In this document: positions 43,146 through 51,235 of the stretch, in pieces | How positions within the stretch are numbered: position 1 is the first letter of the stretch | Layout of the letters: every line of letters begins with the position of its first letter | Source: Flavobacteriales bacterium | GTDB lineage: Bacteria > Bacteroidota > Bacteroidia > Flavobacteriales_F > PHOS-HE28 | DNA: 64,000 bases | NCBI GenBank assembly: GCA_020635725.1 | Contig: JACJZF010000003.1 | Span: 248,001-312,000 of the forward strand | Direction of reading: 5' to 3' | Position numbers and translations under genes: made by a program | Notes under the pieces: model-generated | Told to the model about the DNA's origin: nothing | What the model saw: only the letters and a program-made list of their open reading frames with translations | Databases searched by the model: none

Positions 43146-43928
43146 CTACTCGGTTCGGGTGAGCGCCAGATGGGTGAATGGCGAATACGCTCGGCCGAGC
43201 AAGCGGTTGATCCGCGGCCAGCGGTCCGGGGCATGCAGCACGCGCGCGCCCGGCAGGTCGAGCACATCGGGGAGCAGATGGGCATGGTAGTGCGCGACCA
43301 TGGCCGGTTGCCCCAGTTGAGCGTAATAGCGCGCGCTTCGTTCGCGCGCTTCCGCAGCATGGGAGGCGCGTGCGTACAACATGCTGTCGAGCACATGCAC
43401 CCGGCCGCCGGGCGCAAGCAGCTCAAGCGCGCGCTGCAGCACGGCGCGGGCGTCGGGGAAGTAGGGCAGGCTGGCCGCGAAGACCACGGCATCGAACGTG
43501 TCGGTTGGCAGTGAGGCGCTGAAGGGATCGGCCCGCGCGAACCGTGGACCGGCTGCGAAGACCCGCGCGGCCTGGAGCAGCTCCGCGGTGAACGGGTCGA
43601 TTCCCAGGAGCTCATGGCCTGCGCGATGAAGACGCGCCGAGAGCCAGCCGTTGCCGCAGCCGACCTCGAGGATCCGAAGCGGGCGGCCGGCTTCGCGCAA
43701 GGCTTCGATGAGACGTGCGCACCCAAGCGCGCGGACATGCCATTCGGGCGCGTTGGCTAGCTGAGAGCCATCCGGCAGGCGGGCCACAGCGTCATCGTTG
43801 AGGAGGCGTCCTTCAGAGGCGCGCACGGCGGCATACACCTGCTCGAAGTCGGTTGGAGGGTCGATCACGTAGACGCCCCGCTCGCACGGGAATGCCTCAA
43901 GCCATCGCCAATCGACCCTGCCGCTCAT
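43146..43928 (-). CDS. Class I SAM-dependent methyltransferase
   Basis: 260 aa from ATG 43928, whose first bases overlap the stop of the upstream methyltransferase (ATGA). SAM-binding motif I is ILEVGCGNGWLSARLHRAGHELLGIDP, motif II-like TFDAVVFAASLPYFPDA, motif III LLAPGGRVHVLDSML. An N-terminal extension of about 85 residues precedes the Rossmann fold, with VYVIDPPTDFEQVYAAV. Substrate unknown. It is the last gene of a four-gene overlapping cluster with another methyltransferase, a B12-type radical SAM enzyme and a nucleotidyltransferase. Confidence 0.88.
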   Translation of the reverse strand: MSGRVDWRWLEAFPCERGVYVIDPPTDFEQVYAAVRASEGRLLNDDAVARLPDGSQLANAPEWHVRALGCARLIEALREAGRPLRILEVGCGNGWLSARLHRAGHELLGIDPFTAELLQAARVFAAGPRFARADPFSASLPTDTFDAVVFAASLPYFPDARAVLQRALELLAPGGRVHVLDSMLYARASHAAEARERSARYYAQLGQPAMVAHYHAHLLPDVLDLPGARVLHAPDRWPRINRLLGRAYSPFTHLALTRTE

Positions 43929-44728
43929 GCCGGCTTCCGCAGGCTGATGAGGAAATGATCGCCCCAGGCGCGGAAGGGCCAGCGATGCGCGATCGTTTCC
44001 TCCGCGCGATGCAGGCGCTGAAGCCATATCGCATGGGTGCTGGGGAAACCCGTGATGTGTGGCGGTGGCATGAGCAACGCCAGGGCACGCTGTTCCAGTA
44101 CCGTGTAGCCGGGAAGCGCGCGACGCGCATCGCGCGCGCCATGGTAGTAGCAGGTGAAGCGCGCCCCTTCCACCTGAGCGCTGGTTCCGTTCCGATGCCA
44201 ACGGCGGGCCGCAAAGCGGAACCGGCCTTTCAATGCAGCGGCCATCTCCCAAGGGCTGAAGCGCGGCATGAGTACCAACGTGCATGTTCCCCCAGGCCGG
44301 AGCAGCGCATCCGCATCGCGCAGCACCAGGTCCAGGCGGTCCGTGCAGTTCAATCCGCCGAAGTTGCTGAAGACATGGTCGAAGCGATCGTCGCCGAGGC
44401 GCGTGAGTTCCAGGAACGAGCAGGCCTTCACCGTGAGCGGTAGCGCAGGGCGTTCGGCTTGCTTGCGTGCGAGCTGGGCGATCATGCCGGGTGCGGCATC
44501 GGTCGCTGTCACGCGCAGTCCCGCTTCCGCGAAGAAAACGCTGTCGATGCCGGTTCCGGCGTTGAGCTCGAGCACCCGATCCCCGGGAACCATGTGCCGC
44601 AGGGCCGCAGCGCGAACGATCCCACGCATGCGGGCAATGGCGGCGTTGCCCTCATCGATCGCATCGAATACGGGTGCCTGGCGGGAGAAGGCTTCCCACG
44701 CGGGCGCGCTGACGACCGTGTGCTCCAT
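43925..44728 (-). CDS. Class I SAM-dependent methyltransferase
   Basis: 267 aa from ATG 44728; a TTG six bases upstream is the alternative. Motif I reads VLELNAGTGIDSVFFAEAGLRVTATDAAPGM, where Asn replaces the more usual Gly/Cys of E-x-G-x-G. Later motifs are RFDHVFSNFGGLNCT and LLRPGGTCTLVLMPRFS. The C-terminal part carries a typical FPSTHAIWLQRLHRAEE-like substrate-side helix region. Two bases separate it from the radical SAM stop and it overlaps the next methyltransferase, so it is co-translated with both. Substrate unknown. Confidence 0.87.
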   Translation of the reverse strand: MEHTVVSAPAWEAFSRQAPVFDAIDEGNAAIARMRGIVRAAALRHMVPGDRVLELNAGTGIDSVFFAEAGLRVTATDAAPGMIAQLARKQAERPALPLTVKACSFLELTRLGDDRFDHVFSNFGGLNCTDRLDLVLRDADALLRPGGTCTLVLMPRFSPWEMAAALKGRFRFAARRWHRNGTSAQVEGARFTCYYHGARDARRALPGYTVLEQRALALLMPPPHITGFPSTHAIWLQRLHRAEETIAHRWPFRAWGDHFLISLRKPA

Positions 44729-44730
44729 GC

Positions 44731-46164
44731 TCAACGCGAGAGGGATTGGAGGCGTATCCGTTCCACCGCGGTGGCCGGCACGTAATAGAGCGCGGAGAGC
44801 GCGCGCAGGGGGTCGAAGGGAAGCCTGCCGCGCAGCACGCGCAACGCTTGGGCGCGCCGGTACCGCTTGTGCACGTATCGGTGCAGTCGCTTGTAGTACG
44901 CTGGCCGGTGGCGGTTCCGGAACATCATCGCCAGGTCGTCGCTGTCGCTCCAGTTGGCCTTGTCCTGCAGATCAGCCTTCACCCGTTCATGGAATAGCGT
45001 GCCTGGCAACGGGTAGGAGATGGAGACCCCGATATCGTCAGGCAATGCGCGTTCCACCATGCTGATGGTCTGCTCCACCTGCTCGGTGCTCTCATCGGCA
45101 TAGCCGAACTGCAGGAAGTAGCAGACCCGCACTCCTTTGCTGCGGAGCAGGCGGGTGGCTTCCGCGATCTGCTCCAACGTGATGCCTTTGTCCATCGCGT
45201 CGAGGATGGCCTGGCTACCGCTCTCGGCGCCCACCCATACCTCTTCCAACCCCGAGGCGACCAACGCATCGATGGTGCCGCTTTCGAGCAACAGGTCCAC
45301 GCGACTCTGGATCTTGTAGCGGATGCGGATGCCGTGCTGATGCAGCAGGTCGCGGAAACGGGCCACCCAGCCGGGCTTCAACCCGAAGATGTCGTCGGCG
45401 AACCAGATGTGATCGGGCCGATGCAGCCGGAGGATGAGCTCCAGTTCGCGCAGCACATGCTCCGGGCTCCGGCTGTTGTAGCGGTTGCCGTAGATCGGCT
45501 TCGCGCACCAGTTGCATTTGTAAGGGCAGCCGCGCGTGGTGGCCATGTTCAGCGAGAAGAGCCCGTGGCGCTGTCGCCAGATGCGTGCGTACGCGCTCAC
45601 ATCGAGGAGGTCCCAGGCGGGGATCGGCAATTGGTCGAGGTCGCGCATCACCGGCGCTCTGCGGGTGGATGCCAGCTGCCCCTCATGCAGGCGGGCGATG
45701 CCGGGCAGGTCATCCCACGGGGCCTGATCCTCCCACCGGCCGAGCAATTCGCGCAACACGGCCTCGCTCTCGCCCAGCACCACGGCATCGGCACCGGCCT
45801 GCAGATAGCGCTCCGGGTGATCGGTGGAATCCGAGCTGCTCACCGCCACGCGGCATCCGGCGGCCTTGCCGTGGGCGATGATCGCCAGCACCGCTTCGCG
45901 CATCACCGTGAGGCACATCTTGGTGAGGTAGTTGAAGCCGTCGTCCTGCACCACGAGCACATCGGGTCGCATCGCCCGCAGCGCCTCCACGATGTCATCC
46001 GCCGATCGGCGCAAGCCGGCATCGAACACCTGCACCACGTGGCCCGCCTCGCGCAGCACTGCGGCGCTCTGCAGGGTGCCCAACGGCGGATACGGACGCG
46101 CATCCTTCCATTGTTTGCGATCGAGGCGGTAGAAGTAGCCCGAGGCGATGAGCGCGCGCGCCAT
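44731..46164 (-). CDS. B12-binding-type radical SAM protein (BchE-like family)
   Basis: 477 aa from ATG 46164 (MARALIASGYFYRLDRKQWK). The N-terminal 150 residues form a cobalamin-binding-type Rossmann domain (PLGTLQSAAVLREAGHVVQVFDAG, VLVVQDDGF); the DxHxxG cobalamin ligand motif is missing, as in many relatives. The radical SAM cluster motif is CPYKCNWC (CxxxCxxC) near residue 205, followed by HIWFADDIFGLKPGW. Such enzymes do radical methylations or ring formations. It starts two bases after the nucleotidyltransferase stop and is followed by two methyltransferases. Substrate unknown. Confidence 0.9.
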   Translation of the reverse strand: MARALIASGYFYRLDRKQWKDARPYPPLGTLQSAAVLREAGHVVQVFDAGLRRSADDIVEALRAMRPDVLVVQDDGFNYLTKMCLTVMREAVLAIIAHGKAAGCRVAVSSSDSTDHPERYLQAGADAVVLGESEAVLRELLGRWEDQAPWDDLPGIARLHEGQLASTRRAPVMRDLDQLPIPAWDLLDVSAYARIWRQRHGLFSLNMATTRGCPYKCNWCAKPIYGNRYNSRSPEHVLRELELILRLHRPDHIWFADDIFGLKPGWVARFRDLLHQHGIRIRYKIQSRVDLLLESGTIDALVASGLEEVWVGAESGSQAILDAMDKGITLEQIAEATRLLRSKGVRVCYFLQFGYADESTEQVEQTISMVERALPDDIGVSISYPLPGTLFHERVKADLQDKANWSDSDDLAMMFRNRHRPAYYKRLHRYVHKRYRRAQALRVLRGRLPFDPLRALSALYYVPATAVERIRLQSLSR

Positions 46165-46166
46165 GT

Positions 46167-47105
46167 TCAGGAGAGGCTGGATCCGAAGCGCGGCTCCAGC
46201 TCGGCGATGCGTTCGTTCAGCCCTTCCAGCACCCGCTGCTGGAAATTCCGAGGGTGATGCTTGCTCACGTAGGTCCGCGTGCGCAGCGCCACTTCGAAGG
46301 TGCGGCGGTCCATGCTCCGGAACTTCCAGTTCCAGAAACGCCAGGTGGCCTTCATGCACCACTCATCCAGCCAATCGCCCACGGAGCCGTTGAGCCTGCG
46401 CTCCCAGCGTGATTTGCGCGGGCTGTTGCCCACGGCCACCTCGCGGCTCTTCCGCGGCGCGGCGCCGGGGTGCATCTCAAAGGCCCATTGGTTCGATGTG
46501 AAGAAGGCCTCGGTGGTGCCGTTGCCGTACATGGGCAGCATGGTGGCCAGCTCCACCGCGGTGAAACGGTTCTGGTCCTCAATGGCCAGGTGCTCCGTGT
46601 CCACGAAGTAGTTCACGCAGAAATCGCGGCGGCTATTGAGCAGGAAGACCTTCTTGTACAGCACCAGGAGCGTGCGCGTGACCCAGAGCCGGCGCGGGGC
46701 CGTAACGATGAAGAAATCGATGTCGCCGTCGGGAGCGAGGCATCCCTTGCTCAGGCTCCCGCTGATGAACACCGCGCGCACGTAAGGGAAACGCGCGATC
46801 AGCCGGGACATGTGCTCCGCTTTCGGCATGCGCTCCACTGCCCGCCTCTCGGACTGCCGGCGCACCTGCACGCGGTTCCGAGCATCGCGCAGCGCCCAAT
46901 AGCCGTCGGCTTCCTGCACGAGTCCCTCGCGTTGCAGGTCGAAGAGCGCATCGAGCACGGCGCCACGTTCGATCTCGCATTCCGCGAATCGATGCAGTTC
47001 AGAGATGGTCAGGGGATGCTTGAAGATATCGAAGTACGCCAGCGCGCGCAGCACGGCGCGTTGCGCGATGATGGGAGAGGTGCGTATGGCCGTCGCGAAT
47101 GCCAT
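46167..47105 (-). CDS. Nucleotidyltransferase-superfamily protein with N-terminal winged helix
   Basis: 312 aa. The N-terminal 80 residues look like a winged-helix domain (AVLRALAYFDIFKHPLTISELHRF). The nucleotidyltransferase core has the Pol-beta-type motif ISGSLSKGCLAPDGDIDFFIV, i.e. GS...G...DxD, near 112-132. The C-terminal region is helical and basic. Similar proteins are found next to B12-type radical SAM genes; the acceptor is unknown. It heads the four-gene minus-strand cluster and is divergent from the GT-C glycosyltransferase. Confidence 0.82.
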   Translation of the reverse strand: MAFATAIRTSPIIAQRAVLRALAYFDIFKHPLTISELHRFAECEIERGAVLDALFDLQREGLVQEADGYWALRDARNRVQVRRQSERRAVERMPKAEHMSRLIARFPYVRAVFISGSLSKGCLAPDGDIDFFIVTAPRRLWVTRTLLVLYKKVFLLNSRRDFCVNYFVDTEHLAIEDQNRFTAVELATMLPMYGNGTTEAFFTSNQWAFEMHPGAAPRKSREVAVGNSPRKSRWERRLNGSVGDWLDEWCMKATWRFWNWKFRSMDRRTFEVALRTRTYVSKHHPRNFQQRVLEGLNERIAELEPRFGSSLS

Positions 47106-47115
47106 GGGCTTTCGG

Positions 47116-47140
47116 TTCGCTCGATGGGTAGACGAGCGAA
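47116..47140. repeat. Inverted repeat in the divergent promoter region
   Basis: TTCGCTCG (47116-47123) and CGAGCGAA (47133-47140) form an exact 8-bp inverted repeat with a nine-base centre, in the 96-nt gap between the divergent nucleotidyltransferase and glycosyltransferase genes. It could be an operator or an RNA hairpin. Confidence 0.4.
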
Positions 47141-47201
47141 GGCTCTGAAATGCGGCCTGGGCTCATGGCCGAATTCCTTCGAAGTGCCCGAAGGTACGCT
47201 C

Positions 47202-48671
47202 ATGCGCTCGTGGCTGTTCCGGAGCGCGCGCAGGGCAGCCGCCTACATTCGGCAGGTGAAGGCAAGCGCGGCATCGTATGGGGCGGCAGGCTGGTGGCTG
47301 TTGCTGCCGGTTGTGGCCGCGTGGGCAGGTGTCTCCGCACTGGGTTATGAAGGTCTGAATGGCCAGGATGCGTACGACTACCTCCGCATCGCCAAGGAGT
47401 GGACGCATGGCTTGCATGGCGGACCGAAGCCCGCGATGGCCGAGCACCCGCATGGGTATCCGATCGTGGCGGCGGTGCTGGGCAGCGTGGTCGGCTCACC
47501 CTTGCTCGGGCTGCGGCTGATCAGCGCCTTCGGGCTCGGTGCGATCATCCTGCTCGTGCGGCGGATCTTGCTCAGGCCAGGGAACGATCTGCATACCGTG
47601 AACGCATTCGCGCTGATCGGCATCGCGCTGTGCCCATTCCTGTTGCGCCACGCCATGGTGGCCATGAGCGATGTGGCCACCATCGCGCTGCTCCTGGCTT
47701 CGCTTCTGCTGCTCCAGCGTTGGCTCGTCCGACGAAGCGCGGTCAACCTCGTGCTCACCATCTCCTTCATGATTTTGGCGCTGTCTTTCCGGCTGGCCGC
47801 CGCGCCGATCGTGCTGGTGATGCTTGCCTGGTGCCTGTGGTCGCTTCTGCCGCCGCGCGTGTTCCGCCTGCTGGTTGCGCTTGCGAGCGTGCTGCTGCTC
47901 CTGACCGCAGCGTGGTGGTGGCCGCGCCTGTCGGCGTGGGCAGGGCATGGCCCATTGGCGGAGTGGTCGGCATTCAACCTCTTCCGCACCGAGCTGCATT
48001 CCGATGACGGCATGCTGCGCTACCGATTCCCGAATCTGGTGTACGTGCTCAGCGTGTTCGTGCATCCGGGCTTCCTGCCTATCGGGGCGCTGCTCATCCC
48101 CTTCCTCCGGTGGTCAGACCTGAGGCTGTTGGAGTCGCGGATCTCGCTGAGCATCGTTGCCGTGTACCTGCTCTTCATCGCGGGCATGCCCTTCCAGAAT
48201 GATCGGGTCCTGCTCCTGATTCAGCCTTTCGTGGCTCTGCTCTTCTATCCGGCATTTCAGCGTGCAGCGGCTTTCGTTCAGAAGCGCATGAGGCATCCCG
48301 CAGTGGCGGTGGCTGTGCTCGCGCTGGTGCAGACCGGTCTTTTCATCAGGGCCGTGCTTCCATTCGTGCGACAAGCCGAAACGGAGCGCGTGCTCGCGGA
48401 ACAATTGAACAGGCATTCGGCCACGCGCATCTACACCCACGGCATGGGTGCGGCGCTGGATGAGTTGTGCCCGCAGGCGGAGATCACCGAGCTCTGGTAC
48501 GCGGAACTGGACAGCTTCCAGTCGGGGGCCTATGTCGTGGTGGATCCAGTGTCCTTGGCGGATCAATGGCAGGGCAGGGCCCCTGCGCTGAATTGGCAGC
48601 GGGCGCAGGAGCAGGGGCTCGAGCTGGTGGCCAGCGGGCCTGGCAGGTGGGTGGTGGCCCGTGTCCGCTAG
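47202..48671 (+). CDS. Multi-pass GT-C-type glycosyltransferase family protein
   Basis: 489 aa from ATG 47202; an in-frame ATG at 47124 is possible. About ten membrane helices are visible. The first extracytoplasmic loop has GLNGQDAYDYLRIAKEWTHG, in which Asp-Tyr/Asp resembles the catalytic D-containing loop of GT39/GT-C enzymes, and AEHPHGYPIVAAVLG follows as in dolichyl/polyprenyl-phosphate mannosyltransferase relatives. It would move a sugar from a polyprenyl phosphate carrier onto a lipid or protein on the outer face of the inner membrane. Acceptor unknown. Divergent from the radical SAM cluster. Confidence 0.8.
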   Translation: MRSWLFRSARRAAAYIRQVKASAASYGAAGWWLLLPVVAAWAGVSALGYEGLNGQDAYDYLRIAKEWTHGLHGGPKPAMAEHPHGYPIVAAVLGSVVGSPLLGLRLISAFGLGAIILLVRRILLRPGNDLHTVNAFALIGIALCPFLLRHAMVAMSDVATIALLLASLLLLQRWLVRRSAVNLVLTISFMILALSFRLAAAPIVLVMLAWCLWSLLPPRVFRLLVALASVLLLLTAAWWWPRLSAWAGHGPLAEWSAFNLFRTELHSDDGMLRYRFPNLVYVLSVFVHPGFLPIGALLIPFLRWSDLRLLESRISLSIVAVYLLFIAGMPFQNDRVLLLIQPFVALLFYPAFQRAAAFVQKRMRHPAVAVAVLALVQTGLFIRAVLPFVRQAETERVLAEQLNRHSATRIYTHGMGAALDELCPQAEITELWYAELDSFQSGAYVVVDPVSLADQWQGRAPALNWQRAQEQGLELVASGPGRWVVARVR

Positions 48672-48706
48672 CCGGTGAAGGGCTTCCCTTGAGCCGGATA
48701 ACCCCC

Positions 48707-48714
48707 TACCTTTG
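48707..48714 (+). promoter_or_regulatory. Bacteroidota -7 promoter element of ahcY
   Basis: TACCTTTG matches the primary-sigma -7 consensus TAnnTTTG exactly and ends 8 nt before the ahcY ATG. No well-spaced -33 TTTG is evident. The predicted leader is very short. Confidence 0.6.
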
Positions 48715-48722
48715 CGGCCCTT

Positions 48723-50051
<1,329 letters not shown>

Positions 50052-50073
50052 TCGCGAGACGCTTCCACTGGCG

Positions 50074-50098
50074 CAAGGCCCCCGTACTGGGGGCCTTG
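50074..50098 (+). terminator. Hairpin downstream of ahcY
   Basis: CAAGGCCCCC (50074-50083) pairs with GGGGGCCTTG (50089-50098), a perfect 10-bp stem with a five-base loop, 22 nt after the ahcY stop. It is not followed by a U-tract. Confidence 0.65.
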
Positions 50099-50198
50099 CC
50101 CGTATGGGGCGGTTGATTCCCTGGGGTCTCGGAAACAGTGCCGCAGGCAAGCAGGCTATTCCCCGGAGCGCCTTCTGCCCGCACCCCGGGCCGGGCAA

Positions 50199-50636
50199 CT
50201 AGTTGTAGATCCGCAGCACCGTGCCGTTGAAGGAGGTGTTGTAGCGCTGCAGGCTGCTGGCGGCCGGGCCCTCGATCACGCTGCCATCGGTGATCAGGAA
50301 TGCCGAATGGCAGCAGCTGGAATCGCGCGCCACCAGCTCGCTGTCATCCACCTTCACCCGGCATAGATCGGCGGGCTGGTAGGGGCAATGGCGATCCATG
50401 GCCCGGAACTCGTTGTTGCTGGCGCGGTACACGATCAGACCCTGCGAGCCGCCCGTGAGGTACAGCCAGCCCCCCGGCACCGCAAGCGCCGCATAGGCCG
50501 GGTTGTTCACGTTGATGCTGATATCGACCGTGACCGGAGGCACGCCGCTCGTCTGGTTCTTGCGGCAGCTGGGAAGCAACAGCGACGTGGCCGTGAGCGC
50601 CGCAAGGGCGGGCAGGAGAAGACGATCGAGGGCCAT
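50199..50636 (-). CDS. Rieske-like lipoprotein with altered ligand set
   Basis: 145 aa from ATG 50636. The signal ends in a lipobox LLPSC, so it is a predicted lipoprotein. The rest has the Rieske-type pattern of Bacteroidota lipoproteins: GGWLYLTGGSQGLIVYRASNNEFRAMDRHCPYQPADLC, then DSSCCHSAFLITDGSVIEGPAASSLQRY. The second ligand loop Cys-Cys-His-Ser is present, but the first has His-Cys-Pro-Tyr instead of Cys-x-His, so classical 2Fe-2S ligation is doubtful. It may be a degenerate Rieske fold or bind a different centre. Divergent from the small basic protein gene. Confidence 0.72.
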   Translation of the reverse strand: MALDRLLLPALAALTATSLLLPSCRKNQTSGVPPVTVDISINVNNPAYAALAVPGGWLYLTGGSQGLIVYRASNNEFRAMDRHCPYQPADLCRVKVDDSELVARDSSCCHSAFLITDGSVIEGPAASSLQRYNTSFNGTVLRIYN

Positions 50637-50695
50637 GGCTGGGCTATCGAACGCGAAAGTACGGCCTGCGGTATGCCGCATCGTATCCTTGTGGC

Positions 50696-50992
50696 ATGAG
50701 GAACCGACTGGTCCGCTGGTCGTTGCTGTTGGCGCTGCTGGCTGCCGTGCCGGCTGTGCAAGCGCAGGAAGGCATCAGCCGCAAGAAGCAGGAACGTACC
50801 CTCGCCAAGAAGGCCAAGGAGGAGAAGAAGGAGAAGGCGAAGAAGGAGAAGGCGGACAAGGACCGGCACCTCGACTTGCAGGACAAAGCCACCCGGAAAC
50901 GCATGAAGCGCCATAACCGCCGTGCCGACCGCCGCGGCAGCGGCCAGCACAAAGACGGCTTCTTCGCGCGCACGTTCCGGCGCAAGCGGTGA
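50696..50992 (+). CDS. Small Lys/Arg-rich exported protein
   Basis: 98 aa. A signal peptide (RWSLLLALLAAVPAVQAQ) precedes a strongly basic, Lys/Glu-alternating segment (KKAKEEKKEKAKKEKADKD) expected to be a long charged helix, ending in an Arg-rich tail FFARTFRRKR. Mature charge is very positive. No domain is recognised; similar short exported Lys-rich proteins occur in Bacteroidota. Possibly binds lipopolysaccharide, nucleic acid or cell wall, which is a guess. The ORF has codon use like its neighbours and a clear signal, so I consider it real. Confidence 0.65.
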   Translation: MRNRLVRWSLLLALLAAVPAVQAQEGISRKKQERTLAKKAKEEKKEKAKKEKADKDRHLDLQDKATRKRMKRHNRRADRRGSGQHKDGFFARTFRRKR

Positions 50993-51015
50993 TCGGCCCT
51001 GTATAGAATGATAAA

Positions 51016-51043
51016 CGGTTGGCCGGACTGCCAGGCCGAACCG
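51016..51043 (+). terminator. Hairpin downstream of the small basic protein gene
   Basis: CGGTTGGCC (51016-51024) pairs with GGCCGAACCG (51034-51043) with one bulged G, a nine-base-pair stem, 24 nt after the stop. The remaining spacer to the TonB gene at 51236 (about 190 nt) shows no confident promoter; CTATTTTG at 51056-51063 is an imperfect -7-like string. Confidence 0.4.
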
Positions 51044-51235
51044 ATCGCCCCCCGCTCTATTTTGCGCGTGCAAGCCCGCTGAAATGACCGCCACCCGCTC
51101 CCATAGCGCCTCAGATGACCGCTGCCTGAGCTGGTACGACCGGGAAATGATCCGGATGAGCGGTTGTATGAACCCAGCGTTTAGTTTAGCGCCCCCTCGT
51201 TGCGACATTAAGCAGAACGTAAAACCTGACCGTTG

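Noticed and set aside
46470..47201. Long N-terminal extension of the GT-C glycosyltransferase
   Set aside because: It is antisense to the nucleotidyltransferase gene, which has clear catalytic motifs; the membrane protein starts at 47202 or at most 47124.
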